From positions 478,689 to 542,688 of the forward strand of contig JALHJZ010000001.1 in the NCBI GenBank assembly GCA_022838705.1: a stretch of DNA of 64,000 nucleotides. The letters are read 5' to 3'. This DNA comes from Candidatus Bipolaricaulota bacterium. Lineage in GTDB: Bacteria > Bipolaricaulota > Bipolaricaulia > Bipolaricaulales > Bipolaricaulaceae. Numbering within the stretch: position 1 is the first letter of the stretch; the number at the start of each line of letters is the position of its first letter. Below the pieces are notes generated by a model, which did not search any database, was not told the origin of the DNA, and saw nothing but the letters and a program-made list of their open reading frames with translations. This document shows, one piece after another, positions 15,174-24,576 of this stretch. Made by a program: the position numbers and the translations under genes.

Positions 15174-15330
15174 CGTTCCGTAGCGTCGCAGCTCGTCTGC
15201 AACGGCCGTAGGTTTTCGTAGTAGTAGCGTCGGACCTTGTGTCCGACGGCCTTCCGGGTTCCCGTAAACGGCCTGCGGGGATCAACCCCGACCATAAACG
15301 GCCGTCGGGGACAAGCCCCGACGCTACAAA
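15174..15330. repeat. REP cluster
   Basis: Three hairpins: GTAG-CGTCGCAGCTCGTCTGC.. (15180), GTAG-CGTCGGACCTTGTGTCCGACG (15223) and CGTCGGGGACAAGCCCCGACG-CTAC (15303), plus a weakened copy at 15270. Confidence 0.75.
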
Positions 15331-15359
15331 GGCCAACGGCCGGCGGGGATCGGGTCCAC

Positions 15360-17009
15360 CTACGTCGGGAACAACCGCTCCCGGAGGAGCTTCGGCGGCA
15401 GCGACCCGCAGGAGAGGATCGCGTCGTGCATCTCCCGCAGCGGGACCCCCGGGTTCCGCCGCTTGTACTCCTCGATCACGCTCAGGATCTCGAGCTTCCC
15501 GATGAGGTAGCTCAGGGGCTGGGTCGGCGCCGAGGTGTAACGGTAAACCTCGGCCTGGGCGTTTGCCCTCTCCAACCCCACCTCGTCTACGAGGAACTGG
15601 ATCGCCTCCTCGACCGTCATCTTCCCGGTGTGGAGCGACACGTCGAGGATGATCCGCGCCGCTCGCCACAGCTGGTCCTTCAGGCGCGCTAGTTTCTGCA
15701 CGGGCTCGCGGATGTACCCGAGTTCCTCCATGAGCTCCTCACAGTAGAACGCCCACCCCTCCACGAACAGGGAGGAGAGGACGCTCCCCAGCTTACGGGG
15801 GAGGGTCTTCGTATACCGGTTGGTGTACACGAGCTGGAGGTGATGGCCCGGGTAGGCCTCGTGGAGGCACGTCACCGGGATCTTGGCGTAGTTGTGCCCC
15901 TGTAGCTTCTCCTCCTGGACCTGCCGCGGCATCCACCGGTCCACAGGCGTGACGAGGAAGATCCCTTCCTGCTTCTGCTCTAGGGGCCCGGGCATCATGT
16001 ACGCCGCGTAGGGGATGACGGGCCGCATCGAGGGCGGGGTCGCCTGGACCGTGAGGCTCTCCCCGGGGGGGATGGTGGCAATGCCCTTCTCCTGAACGAA
16101 CCGCCGCACCCGCTCCACTTCCTTGCGGTACACGGACAGGAGCTCGCCCCGCTTAGGGTGGTTCTTCTTCGCCTCGTCGAGGATCTCCCGGGCGGTCTTC
16201 CCCGGGGCGACCTTCGCTGCGACGGTCTCCATGAGGGCCTTGGTGTCCTGGAAGATCTTCCAGCCTCGCGCGAGGAGCTCGTCGGCCGTGTAGTCGAGGA
16301 AATGGTCCTCGCGGAGGATCTCCTCGAAGAGCTCCTTCCCCGCCGCGAACTCGCCCTCCGCCCGGGGGAGGATCTCCCGCTCCAGGAACGCGACGTAGTC
16401 CCGAACAGCAGCGGAAGCGGCCCGGCTGGCGCGGAATGCGCGGGGCAAGAGGCGCGGGGTGCGGAGGCTCAGAAGAGGGATGACAGTCCGGAACAGGACC
16501 AGGCTTCGCTTCCCCCCCTCGATCGCGACCTCGGCCCACACCTTGGGGACCCGTTCTGGGATGAGGTTTTCCTTCCCCTGGCTGAGGACGCGGGGGACCT
16601 CCGCGAGGCGCCCGACGACGCTCTTCATCCGCACGCGGAGTGGGGCGAAGTTCCGCATGAGGAGGAGGAACACGCCCCCCAGGGCCTCGTCGAGGTACAT
16701 CCCCGGGCTCCGTTCGTGGTCGCGCGTCTTCTCGAACCCGCGCTGGAACGACTTCGCGAGCTGGCGGATGAGGGTGAAGTCGATTTGGGCATCGCGGGAC
16801 CACGACGTGGGGTCAAGCGCCTCGAGCTCGGCGAGGGCGTCGCGGAGCATCTTCTCCTGGCGGGCCCGGGCGGCCGGGCTGTGGTCCCCCAACCGGTGGT
16901 CGTAGCGGTGGTCGCCGAACTGGGTCGCGGCGACCGGGATCTCCTCGAGCATCCGGCTGAAGAACCGGTCGACAGCAGCGTAGAACTCAGCTTCGCTTAC
17001 GGTGGGCAT
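15360..17009 (-). CDS. DUF885-family metallo-carboxypeptidase-like protein
   Basis: 549 residues, mostly helical and without a signal peptide. The zinc-binding motif HEAYPGHH is at residues 383-390, and a second conserved motif, EGWAFYCEE, at 417-425. Both are typical of the DUF885/M32-like family, some members of which act as carboxypeptidases on short peptides. Length matches the family. A cytoplasmic peptide-degrading role is the best guess. It stands alone upstream of REP sequences. The stop codon TAG lies in a GTAG tetranucleotide. Confidence 0.8.
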   Translation of the reverse strand: MPTVSEAEFYAAVDRFFSRMLEEIPVAATQFGDHRYDHRLGDHSPAARARQEKMLRDALAELEALDPTSWSRDAQIDFTLIRQLAKSFQRGFEKTRDHERSPGMYLDEALGGVFLLLMRNFAPLRVRMKSVVGRLAEVPRVLSQGKENLIPERVPKVWAEVAIEGGKRSLVLFRTVIPLLSLRTPRLLPRAFRASRAASAAVRDYVAFLEREILPRAEGEFAAGKELFEEILREDHFLDYTADELLARGWKIFQDTKALMETVAAKVAPGKTAREILDEAKKNHPKRGELLSVYRKEVERVRRFVQEKGIATIPPGESLTVQATPPSMRPVIPYAAYMMPGPLEQKQEGIFLVTPVDRWMPRQVQEEKLQGHNYAKIPVTCLHEAYPGHHLQLVYTNRYTKTLPRKLGSVLSSLFVEGWAFYCEELMEELGYIREPVQKLARLKDQLWRAARIILDVSLHTGKMTVEEAIQFLVDEVGLERANAQAEVYRYTSAPTQPLSYLIGKLEILSVIEEYKRRNPGVPLREMHDAILSCGSLPPKLLRERLFPT

Positions 17010-17082
17010 GTTCTCCTCCTTGGCCTTCCCCCTCGGGTGCGAAGGCAGGGCAAGGATACCCGTTGGGGTCCGGCGGTGCCCC

Positions 17083-17322
17083 TCACACGCGCGCGCGGCG
17101 CGGACGGGCGATGCGGTACAGGAGCCACGCCCCGACGGCGATCGCGGCCACGAGGAGGAGCGGGAGGACGATCAACCCCACCAGGAGGAGGACGAGGATC
17201 CCAAACAGCGGGAGGAGGAGGGCGCCCACGAGCGCCCCGCCCGCCGCAAGCGCGGCTCCGGCGAGCCCCGTCACGAACCGGATCAGCCGGCCGAAGAGCC
17301 CGAACACGGTCCCCAGGATCAT
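17083..17322 (-). CDS. Small membrane protein
   Basis: 79 residues with two hydrophobic segments (about 17-40 and 43-70) and a basic C-terminus (RIARPRRARV). Its start overlaps the end of the bactofilin-like gene by 4 nt, so the two are probably co-translated. No family is recognised. It may anchor or accompany the polymer-forming protein, as membrane partners do in other bactofilin systems, but that is inference. Confidence 0.6.
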   Translation of the reverse strand: MILGTVFGLFGRLIRFVTGLAGAALAAGGALVGALLLPLFGILVLLLVGLIVLPLLLVAAIAVGAWLLYRIARPRRARV

Positions 17323-18047
17323 CGCTTGGTCTTCTCCCGCACCTCGGCCTCGGGATGGACCTCGAGCGATTCCGTGTACTCCACCCGGCCGATGCGACAG
17401 CCAGGGCCGATGTGTACGATCTTCCCGCGCACGACATCGGCGGTGGTCGCTTCGAGGTGGATGTGGTCACCCTCGATCTCGCCAACGGTGAGGGTGCCGA
17501 TCCCGACCCCAAACCGCAGCCCCCGGCTCAGGCTGATCCCGAAGTTGAACCCGGAGCTCGCGCGGATGTCGATGTTCTCCCCGCCGATCTCGCGGGCGCG
17601 GCTGTCCCCGACGAGCTTCACCTCGACCCGGTCCGCGGAAAGGAGCCCCCCGATCTCGAACCGTCCCGACGAGGTGAACCCGTCGGTCTCGAGGTCACAG
17701 GCGACGTTGAGCACGCCGCTCACCCGAACGTAGTGGCTGCGGAGGCTGCCCCCGATCCGCTGGGCGCCCGAGGAGCGAAGCTCCTTCACCACGGCATCGC
17801 CTTCGATGCCGCAGCTCCCCGAGGTGACGAGGATGTCGGCCTCCACCCGGCTCGTGAACTTCCCGGATCCGGAGACGGTGATCTCCTTCGCCTTCACCGT
17901 TCCCTGAAACCGCGCCGACCCGGAGACGCGGATCTCCTGCGCGATGACGTCTCCCTCCACCCGCCCCGAGCCGGAGATCCGGACCTGGGTGTACTCGCCG
18001 CCAGAGACCCGCCCTGATCCCGAGATGGAAACGCTCTGGCTCTCCAT
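17319..18047 (-). CDS. Bactofilin-like polymer-forming cytoskeletal protein
   Basis: 242 residues made of short right-handed beta-helix repeats. Nearly every 18-20 residues there is a turn such as VRISGSGRVEGDV or ITVSGSGKFTS. This matches the polymer-forming family that includes bactofilins and Bacillus YhbE/YhbF. Such proteins assemble filaments without nucleotide and act in envelope organisation. It directly follows the yhbD-like regulator gene with no intergenic base, the same association as in the Bacillus yhbDEF operon. Confidence 0.78.
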   Translation of the reverse strand: MESQSVSISGSGRVSGGEYTQVRISGSGRVEGDVIAQEIRVSGSARFQGTVKAKEITVSGSGKFTSRVEADILVTSGSCGIEGDAVVKELRSSGAQRIGGSLRSHYVRVSGVLNVACDLETDGFTSSGRFEIGGLLSADRVEVKLVGDSRAREIGGENIDIRASSGFNFGISLSRGLRFGVGIGTLTVGEIEGDHIHLEATTADVVRGKIVHIGPGCRIGRVEYTESLEVHPEAEVREKTKR

Positions 18048-18686
18048 CTACGCCACCTCCCTCAGTGCCAGCTTCACCTGCTCCGTGATCTGCTCCAGGT
18101 CCACCCGGTGCTTGATCCGCGACTCGCGGTCGAGCTTGAGGGGCTCGTGCCCGAGCACCCCCAGCGTCAGCCGCACCGAGATCCCCTCCTGGTCGAGGGC
18201 CTTCTCGGCGAGGAGGGCCGTCATCCCGGTGGAACTGCGGACGGCCGCCTCCTCGGCGCGCACGAGGTCCACGAGGAGCTTCGCCTCCGTCGGGCGGGTC
18301 CCGGACCGCATCGCCTGCGCCCCGCACGCCAGGGCCACCAGCTCGCCGAACGTGTACCCGCGCTCCTTCCACAGGAGCTTGCGGCCCTCGGCCCCGATCG
18401 GGGCCAGCGCCGCCGGGTTATCGTGCTGAACGCACTCCGGGGATGCCTCGGGGGCGAGGATCTGTACCAGCTCATCGAGCGACTGCTCCTCTTTGAGGGA
18501 GCGGATCTGCTCGATGCGGGTCAGGATCTTGTCCCGGGGGAAGAACGTCTCCTGGCCCGTGACCGTCGCCTTGCGGATGAACCATGCCTCGGGGATGAGG
18601 CCCTTCCTCTTCCACCGGTAGAGCTGGCCGTACGAGATCCCGGTCTGTTCCAGGACGTCCTTTTTCGCGATCAAATCCTCGTCCAT
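18048..18686 (-). CDS. YhbD-like MerR-type HTH regulator
   Basis: 212 residues from the ATG at 18686. The first 60 residues are a MerR-like winged helix ([29 protein letters not shown]) close to YhbD/DUF4004 of Bacillus. The rest is helical without a known ligand-binding motif. It is first gene of a three-gene unit with the bactofilin-like and small membrane genes. An inverted repeat lies between the -35 and -10 of its promoter, the classical position for MerR-family operators, so autoregulation is likely. Upstream codons would extend the frame but lack a ribosome-binding site and cross the promoter. Confidence 0.78.
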   Translation of the reverse strand: MDEDLIAKKDVLEQTGISYGQLYRWKRKGLIPEAWFIRKATVTGQETFFPRDKILTRIEQIRSLKEEQSLDELVQILAPEASPECVQHDNPAALAPIGAEGRKLLWKERGYTFGELVALACGAQAMRSGTRPTEAKLLVDLVRAEEAAVRSSTGMTALLAEKALDQEGISVRLTLGVLGHEPLKLDRESRIKHRVDLEQITEQVKLALREVA

Positions 18687-18706
18687 GCCCACCCCCTGCT
18701 GAGGCC

Positions 18707-18734
18707 AGTGTAACAAAACACTGTTACAAGTCAA
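18707..18734 (-). promoter_or_regulatory. yhbD promoter with operator in the spacer
   Basis: Minus strand: TTGACT (18734-18729), 16-bp spacer, TACACT (18712-18707). The inverted repeat TGTAAC-N8-GTTACA (18709-18728) fills the spacer and touches the -10. Confidence 0.6.
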
Positions 18735-18736
18735 GG

Positions 18737-20059
18737 CTACTGGGCGACCACGGTTACACCGCGGGCGAGGAGAGGGGGGAGGTGGAGCCCGCCGAACACC
18801 CACTCCGCATCGCCCCCGATCGCGACCACGCCATCCTTGAGGATATCGTAGGCGTTGCCGGCGATCATGGTGTTCTTCACCCGCCCCACGACCTTCCCTC
18901 CCTTCACGGCGAACCCGATCCCCACGTTGTTCGAGAACGCACCGGATTGGATGTTCCCCTGCCCCAGGCCGAGCACCCCGGCCACGATGAGGCCGTCCTT
19001 CATCTCACGGATGAGGTCGTCCAGGGTCCCCGCCCCGGGGGCGAGGACGAGGTGGCGGGAGGCCGGGCCCGGGGGGACGCGGAACCCTCCCCCGCCGAGG
19101 GGCCCGCCCTTGATCCCGTTTCCAGTGGGCTCCGCCTTGGCCAGTGCCGCGGCCCGGAGGTCGTAGTAGAAGCCGCGGACCACGCCACGGTCGATGAGGG
19201 GGAGCTTCCCCGTGGGCACCCCCTCGTCGTCGAACGATCGCGAGCGAGGGCCGAACGGGATCACCCCGTCGTCGGTCAGGGAAAGGCGCGGATCGAACGC
19301 GGTCTCCCCGAGGCGGCCCTTCAAGGGGGAGGTCCCGAGGAACACGGACAGCCCGGAGAACCCGACCATGAGGGGCAGGAGGAGGACGGGGAGCCCGCTC
19401 GGGAGGAACAGGACCGGGGGCTTCCCCGTGGGCGGGGCGGCGATCTCCCGCCCCCACCGCAGTTCGCGGAGGAGGTTTTCGAGGAGGGCCTCCCGGTCGA
19501 GGTTGGACGCCCGCCGCACGGACCGGGACGCGTACACGCTCCATATGTCCCCCTGGCGGATGAGCTCAGCCTCGACGGCCATCGACAGGTAGGACCTCTT
19601 CTCGCTCCGCTCGCCGCCGGTCGAGGTGCGCACCGCGACCTCGTGCGTCCCCCGCCCGAGCGAGGCGTTGACGATGAGTTCGGGGAACTCATCGCGGATC
19701 CGCCGCACGGCGTCCTCGCCCCACGTGATGAGGTCTTCCACCCCGATCCCCGCTACCTCCCGGTCGAGGACGGGGACCGCCGCCTGCGGTCCGTCCTTCC
19801 CCGCGAACCGGAACGGGGCCGGGTCGCCGTGGGAGGAAGCGAGGAGGGCGGACGCAAGGAGGGCCCCGTCGCTCCCCCCGGCCGTGGACGCGAACCCGAG
19901 CCTCCCCCCCGCGATCACCCGCAGCGCGCGCCCGCGCACCGCCTCCGACCCGGCGGTCTCGATCTCCCCGCCGTTGAAGTTGACGGCCACGCCTTCGCGC
20001 AGTTCCTCGTAGAGCTCCGCTGCTTCGGCCTTGTGCGCTGCCTGGTTGAGGATGTCCAT
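18737..20059 (-). CDS. tldE: TldE/PmbA, subunit of the TldD/TldE protease
   Basis: 440 residues of the PmbA/TldD family. It lacks the HExxxH motif, so it is the non-catalytic partner of the heterodimer that degrades unfolded peptides and matures some modified peptides (microcin B17, CcdA degradation in E. coli). Conserved blocks include the N-terminal [39 protein letters not shown] and [16 protein letters not shown]. The start codon at 20059 overlaps the tldD stop (ATGA), so the two are coupled. No peptide substrate gene is recognised next to it. Confidence 0.88.
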   Translation of the reverse strand: MDILNQAAHKAEAAELYEELREGVAVNFNGGEIETAGSEAVRGRALRVIAGGRLGFASTAGGSDGALLASALLASSHGDPAPFRFAGKDGPQAAVPVLDREVAGIGVEDLITWGEDAVRRIRDEFPELIVNASLGRGTHEVAVRTSTGGERSEKRSYLSMAVEAELIRQGDIWSVYASRSVRRASNLDREALLENLLRELRWGREIAAPPTGKPPVLFLPSGLPVLLLPLMVGFSGLSVFLGTSPLKGRLGETAFDPRLSLTDDGVIPFGPRSRSFDDEGVPTGKLPLIDRGVVRGFYYDLRAAALAKAEPTGNGIKGGPLGGGGFRVPPGPASRHLVLAPGAGTLDDLIREMKDGLIVAGVLGLGQGNIQSGAFSNNVGIGFAVKGGKVVGRVKNTMIAGNAYDILKDGVVAIGGDAEWVFGGLHLPPLLARGVTVVAQ

Positions 20060-21432
20060 CACCGACCTCCCACCGTCACGTTCCGCACACGCACGTGGGG
20101 CGCCCCGGTCGTGGTGGGGAGCGGCGACTGCCCGCCCTTCCCGCACCCCCCCGCGCTCCCCTCGAGCTTGAAGTCCCGCCCGATCAGTTCGATGTTCTCG
20201 AGGGTGTGGAACACGTTCCCGGTGAGGACGACATCCCGCACCATCGGCCCGATCACCCCGTTTGTGATCTCGTGGCCCCACGCTGCGGAGAACGTGAACT
20301 GCTCGAACATCGTCTCCCCGCCGAACGCTGAGCACGCGTAGATCCCGTGTTCGATCCCGTCGAGCATCTCCTCCAAGGTCGCCTCCCCCGGTTCGATGTA
20401 CGTGTTGCGCATCCGCACGATCGGCTCGTGCTCCCACGATACGGCGCGCGCGTTCCCCGTCGGGGTGGCCTTCATCTTGTGCGCCGTGGCCCGGGAGTGC
20501 ATGAGGCCGGTGAGGATCCCGTTCTTGATGAGGTACGCCTTTCGCCACGGGACGCCCTCATCGTCGTAGGGGGCGTTCCCCCGTTCCCCGGGGCGGTACC
20601 CGTCGTCCACCACGTGGAGGGACTCGACCCCGAACCGCGTCCCCAGTTGCATCACCTTGCGCATCGGCTCGTTGCGGAGGAGGAAGTCGGCCTCGCAGAT
20701 GTGGCCGAACGCCTCGTGGATGAACACCCCCGCGAGGTCCGGGTCGAGGATCACGGTGTACGTCCCCCCCTGGACCGGCTTCGCCGCGAGGAGGTCCACC
20801 GCCCGCTGCGCCGTCGTGCGGGCCATCTCCTCCTTCCCCAGGACGGCGTCGAACCCCGCTCCGTAGCCCAGGGACTCGAACGCCTGCTGGATGTCCCCGT
20901 TCTTCCGCGCCACGGCAGCGAGGGAGAGCGTAACGTCGGGGATGCCCTGCTCGACGTAGGTCCCCTCGGAGTTGGCGTAGCTCACCTTCCGCCAGGTGTC
21001 GGTGTAGCGGACGCTCGTGGACGCGATCGTGGGGGAGTGGGTGAGGAGGAGCCTGTTGTAGCCTTCAGCGAGCCGGCGCTTTTCGTCGAGGGGCACGCCG
21101 CGGAAGTCACGCCTCATCTCCCCGTCATGGCGCGCCTCCGCCCTCTCCACGGGAGCGAGCCCCACCGGATCCGCGACATGGCGGGACGCGGTGCGGGCGA
21201 GGTGGGTGGCCTCCTCGATCTTGTGCGGGAGCTCGGCCGGGTCGGTGAACACGGCGATCCCCCACGCCCCCCGGACGAGGCAGCGCACGATCCCGCCCGC
21301 TTCCTCACCGGATTCGAGCGCCATCAGCTGGTCGCGTTGGAACGCGACCCGCGACCGCGCGACCTGTTCCCAGCGGGCCTCGGTGTAGTCGGCGTGGCTC
21401 CTCGCCACGGCCTCACGCAGCCTGTCTTCCAT
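20059..21432 (-). CDS. tldD: TldD metalloprotease subunit
   Basis: 457 residues. The zinc site HEAFGH is at residues 239-244, followed by CEADF, as in TldD. Further family blocks are VVDDGYRPGERGNAPYDDEGVPW and the C-terminal half with GGKGGQSPLP. With TldE it forms a cytoplasmic protease chamber that cleaves small unfolded polypeptides. The length is close to that of E. coli TldD (481). It is first in the pair. The upstream 113 bases hold no clear minus-strand promoter. Confidence 0.9.
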   Translation of the reverse strand: MEDRLREAVARSHADYTEARWEQVARSRVAFQRDQLMALESGEEAGGIVRCLVRGAWGIAVFTDPAELPHKIEEATHLARTASRHVADPVGLAPVERAEARHDGEMRRDFRGVPLDEKRRLAEGYNRLLLTHSPTIASTSVRYTDTWRKVSYANSEGTYVEQGIPDVTLSLAAVARKNGDIQQAFESLGYGAGFDAVLGKEEMARTTAQRAVDLLAAKPVQGGTYTVILDPDLAGVFIHEAFGHICEADFLLRNEPMRKVMQLGTRFGVESLHVVDDGYRPGERGNAPYDDEGVPWRKAYLIKNGILTGLMHSRATAHKMKATPTGNARAVSWEHEPIVRMRNTYIEPGEATLEEMLDGIEHGIYACSAFGGETMFEQFTFSAAWGHEITNGVIGPMVRDVVLTGNVFHTLENIELIGRDFKLEGSAGGCGKGGQSPLPTTTGAPHVRVRNVTVGGR

Positions 21433-21511
21433 CGGACCCCCTTTACTGGGAAGATTGTACCGGCCCCTCCCAAGGTGATGGGGATCACGCCCCCCGGCGG
21501 ATCCCCCCGTC

Positions 21512-21517
21512 TATAAT
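21512..21517 (+). promoter_or_regulatory. -10 box of the secreted-protein pair
   Basis: TATAAT, 28 nt before the ATG at 21546, which follows a GAAGGAGG ribosome-binding site. No -35 match at the expected distance. Confidence 0.4.
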
Positions 21518-21545
21518 GGGTCCGGCGCAGTGAAGGAGGCGCGGG

Positions 21546-22805
21546 ATGAGATGGTTCTTGGTGCTGGCGTTGATTGCCCTCCCCGCTTGGGGAGCGGAGA
21601 TCCAGTTCGACGTGGAGCCCCGTCTGGGGGGGACGTTCCGGGTGATCGTGACCGGGGTCCCGGAGGAAGGAGGGTCGGCAACGCTTCTCGTCCTGCGGAC
21701 GGGCGCGGTGGTGTCGGTCGCTCTCGCCCGGGAGGGGGACGCGCTCCGGTCCGCGCCGATCCACGTCCGCCGACCGTGCGATCCCGAGGGGACCCCGTCT
21801 GTGTCCGTGCAGCTCGGGGATACGGTCGTTGCGGCGACGGAGCTCGGCGGGGGGCGTGCGGCCACGGCCCGGGTCGGCCCCCGTGGGCGGGATGAGCCCA
21901 CGCTCGTGCTCGAGCGGTGGGACAACGTAGAGATGGAATGGGTCGCAGCGGAGGAGATGGGGCCGGCCCTGTTCCGGATCGTCCTCACGGATCCCTCCCG
22001 CGACACGACGTGCGAGCGGGAGGTCTTGTCCCTCGAGCTGGCCCTGGCGGGGAAGGAGTTCGCCCTCCCCGTGGAGGAGGATGGGCCCGTGACCGGGAGG
22101 TTTGTGGGCGAGTTCGTGGTCGCCCTCGAGCCGCGGGGCTGCGACCTAGGGATGCACGTGACGACGGTCGGGGGAGATCTCCTCACCGAAACGGCGGTTT
22201 CGGCGGGGGCATGCCTGACGTGCGTTTGGGAAGGGACATCGCTCCGGGCCCCCCTCCCCGTCCTCCCGGTTGCCCTCGCCCCGGAGGCCCTCGTCCTCCC
22301 GGTCGGCTGCGTGGGGGAGGTGCACCTGGCGCGGCCGGAGAGGCCGGACGAGGTGCGGTGGTGCGTGGACGGCGTTGAACGCGCCGGCGGGCTGAGCCTC
22401 ACCTTGCTCGCGGACGCTCCTCGGGACGTGGCCGTGGTGGCCCTGGTGCGGAAGGGGCTCCTGTGGGAGCGCGCCCAGACGACGGTTGCGTTCGTCCCCC
22501 GGGTCAAGCTGGCGTGGGTGGACGCGACGACCGGGCTTCCCTCTACCGAACCGTGGCCGTGTACGCAGCCGCTCCAGATCCGCGCTGACAACGTTACGGG
22601 CCCGGCCCCGGTGCTCCTCGTGGGCAAGCTCGGCCCGGATCCACGGGTCCAGGAGATCGCCCTCGCTGAAAGCGACGGAGGGGTGTTCGTGAGCAGCACC
22701 CTCCGCCCGGCGGACTTCGCGGCCTGCGCGGGCGATGTCCTGTGGGCCCAGTTCCGGGACCCGCAGGGCTGCTACTCCGCCTACATCACCCTTTCCTTGC
22801 GATGA
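21546..22805 (+). CDS. Secreted protein of unknown function
   Basis: 419 residues with a signal peptide (MRWFLVLALIALPAWGAE). The mature part is all-beta in character with about a dozen Cys residues in pairs (for example AGACLTC and PVGCVGE), suggesting disulfide-bonded Ig-like domains. I recognise no family. The ribosome-binding site GAAGGAGG precedes the ATG. The next gene starts inside its stop codon (ATGA) and also encodes a secreted beta-rich protein, so the pair probably acts together in the envelope. Confidence 0.7.
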   Translation: MRWFLVLALIALPAWGAEIQFDVEPRLGGTFRVIVTGVPEEGGSATLLVLRTGAVVSVALAREGDALRSAPIHVRRPCDPEGTPSVSVQLGDTVVAATELGGGRAATARVGPRGRDEPTLVLERWDNVEMEWVAAEEMGPALFRIVLTDPSRDTTCEREVLSLELALAGKEFALPVEEDGPVTGRFVGEFVVALEPRGCDLGMHVTTVGGDLLTETAVSAGACLTCVWEGTSLRAPLPVLPVALAPEALVLPVGCVGEVHLARPERPDEVRWCVDGVERAGGLSLTLLADAPRDVAVVALVRKGLLWERAQTTVAFVPRVKLAWVDATTGLPSTEPWPCTQPLQIRADNVTGPAPVLLVGKLGPDPRVQEIALAESDGGVFVSSTLRPADFAACAGDVLWAQFRDPQGCYSAYITLSLR

Positions 22806-23782
22806 AGCGGCTGCCCCTCGTCCTCGGCGTGGTGCTCGCTGTGGGGCGGATCGGGCTGGGGTTGGATGTGGCCCATCCCGTGTTCTTCCTCTCCGAGCCT
22901 CTCATCCTGTGGACGGCGCCGGGGGAGGGGGACCCCACGGTGAGGTATGGGGCCGCTCCCGTCTCCATCGAAACATGGGATCGCGTTCCTGATGGGGAGC
23001 GGATCCGCTGGGAGGCCTCCCTTCCCAACGCCGACCCCGGGGTGTGGGTGGCGTGTACGGACCGCGCGTGTCACGCCTTCCTCCGGGTGCCGGACGAGGT
23101 AGGGGTGGTCGAGGTTCAGGCGAGCCCCGGGGCGCCCCTCACCTTTGCCGGGCAGGCCAAGGTCGCCAATGGGTCGGGGTGGGCATTCTTCGTCGTCGCG
23201 CCGGGGGAGCACGAGCTCGTGGTCGAGCTAGAGGGGGAGGCGAGCCGGCAGTCGGTAGAGGTCCGGCCCGGCGAGAGGATCGCGCGAACCCTCGTCCTCG
23301 CCTCGGCCGGCGTGTCGAGCCCTGTCGCCCTCCCCGGGCATACGGTGACCCTGTCCGTGCGCCTCATCTCCCCCCGCGACCATCCTGCCTTGACCGCGGA
23401 CCTCGACCTGCCCGCAGGGTGGGAGGCGAGCCCGACGCCGGGGGTGTACGACCCCCTTCGCGCGGGCGAGCTCACCGTCCGCTCGTGGCGGGTCGCCATC
23501 CCCGCGGAGGCAGCTGCCGGCGCCTACGTGCTCGGGATGGCCTTCCCCGATCTGGGCCTGGAGGCCCAGGCCACGCTGGCGGTGGCCCACCGCCTCCCCC
23601 CGCGGGAGGTGGTCGGCCACTGGGACGTCGCGGCAGACTGGCTCGATCTCTCCCTCCCATTCGCGATCACCTACGAGCGCCTCCTGTGGGCGGCCACGTT
23701 CGTGGGGCGGGAGCTCCCGTTCACCGGCCGCACCCTGACCCAGGCGGATCTGGAAGCCATCGCGCGGGAGTGGAGCCCATAA
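22802..23782 (+). CDS. Secreted protein of unknown function, NEW3-like domain
   Basis: 326 residues with a signal peptide (MKRLPLVLGVVLAVGRIGLGL). Residues about 155-265 resemble a NEW3/alpha-galactosidase-associated beta-sandwich: PGHTVTLSVRLIS, DLDLPAGWEASPTPG and AAGAYVLGMAF. Such domains often accompany surface proteins. The C-terminus is hydrophilic with TM-free helices. The start overlaps the upstream secreted-protein stop codon. No enzyme motif is visible. Confidence 0.65.
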   Translation: MKRLPLVLGVVLAVGRIGLGLDVAHPVFFLSEPLILWTAPGEGDPTVRYGAAPVSIETWDRVPDGERIRWEASLPNADPGVWVACTDRACHAFLRVPDEVGVVEVQASPGAPLTFAGQAKVANGSGWAFFVVAPGEHELVVELEGEASRQSVEVRPGERIARTLVLASAGVSSPVALPGHTVTLSVRLISPRDHPALTADLDLPAGWEASPTPGVYDPLRAGELTVRSWRVAIPAEAAAGAYVLGMAFPDLGLEAQATLAVAHRLPPREVVGHWDVAADWLDLSLPFAITYERLLWAATFVGRELPFTGRTLTQADLEAIAREWSP

Positions 23783-23791
23783 GGGGCGCGG

Positions 23792-23797
23792 TATAAT
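23792..23797 (+). promoter_or_regulatory. -10 box (TATAAT) of the nitroreductase gene
   Basis: A perfect TATAAT ends 12 nt before the ATG at 23810. No ribosome-binding site lies between, so a leaderless or near-leaderless transcript is likely. Confidence 0.45.
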
Positions 23798-23809
23798 CCC
23801 ATCACGCCG

Positions 23810-24307
23810 ATGAACGAGGCCCTGAAGGCGATCCATGACCGGCGCTCCGTGCGCGCGTTCCGCTCCCAGCCAGTGGAGCCGGAGGCCCTGGCGGCGATCC
23901 TCGACGCCGGGCGGTGGGCCCCGTCGGGCAGGAACACCCAGCCGTGGCGGTTCGTGGTGGTGGAGTCGGAGGCCAAGCGTGCCGAGCTAGCGAAGCTCGT
24001 CCCGCAGCGGGACATGGTGCGCACGGCCCCCGTCACGATCGCGGTCCTCCTCGATCGGGCAGCGGGCTACGATGAGCTCAAGGACGCCCAGGCGATCGGG
24101 GCCTGTGCCCAGAACATCCTCCTCGCTGCCCATGCCCTCGGGTTGGGCGCGTGCTGGATCGGGCGGGCCCGCGATCGGGAGGTCGAGGCCCTCCTCGGGG
24201 CGAAGGAGAACGAGGAGTTGATGATGCTCATCCCGCTCGGCTACCCAGCGGAGACCCCGCCCGAGCGCGAGCGGCGCCCCCTGTCGGAACTGGTGCGGAG
24301 GATCTGA
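23810..24307 (+). CDS. Nitroreductase-family flavoprotein
   Basis: 165 residues, the short subgroup of FMN-dependent NAD(P)H oxidoreductases. FMN-binding DRRSVRAF lies near residues 10-17, followed by WAPSGRNTQPWRFVVV (39-54) and the central AIGACAQNILLAAHALGLGACWIG. These enzymes reduce nitro compounds, quinones or enones, usually as homodimers. The physiological substrate is not evident. Its last codon overlaps the start of a small membrane-protein gene by one base (TGATG). Confidence 0.85.
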   Translation: MNEALKAIHDRRSVRAFRSQPVEPEALAAILDAGRWAPSGRNTQPWRFVVVESEAKRAELAKLVPQRDMVRTAPVTIAVLLDRAAGYDELKDAQAIGACAQNILLAAHALGLGACWIGRARDREVEALLGAKENEELMMLIPLGYPAETPPERERRPLSELVRRI

Positions 24308-24576
24308 TGCCCTACGCCCTCGTCGCCGCGCTCCTCCTGATCCCCGCGGTCGGGCTCGGTCTCGTCGCCCTGTCCCTGGCGATCGTGGCTACGGTCCTCG
24401 TCCTCGCCTGTGCCCTCGCCCTCGGCGCCACGGGGACGCTCCTCGACTGGGTCCTCGCCCTGACAGCGGCGGGGCTGGCGTGGCCTGCCGTTCAGGCCGG
24501 GCGGAGGTTCGTCCACCGGGTGCGGGGGGCGGTCGCTACCGCCGTCCCGGGCATTGGGCGGCTACGCGGGGGCTGA
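24307..24576 (+). CDS. Small membrane protein with two hydrophobic segments
   Basis: 89 residues. Hydrophobic stretches at about 3-40 and 46-62, then a basic tail (GRRFVHRVRG..). It starts at the TGATG overlap with the nitroreductase gene, so it is probably translationally coupled. Its last 41 nt overlap the 3' end of pckA on the opposite strand. No family is recognised, and it may be only loosely related to its neighbour. Confidence 0.5.
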   Translation: MPYALVAALLLIPAVGLGLVALSLAIVATVLVLACALALGATGTLLDWVLALTAAGLAWPAVQAGRRFVHRVRGAVATAVPGIGRLRGG

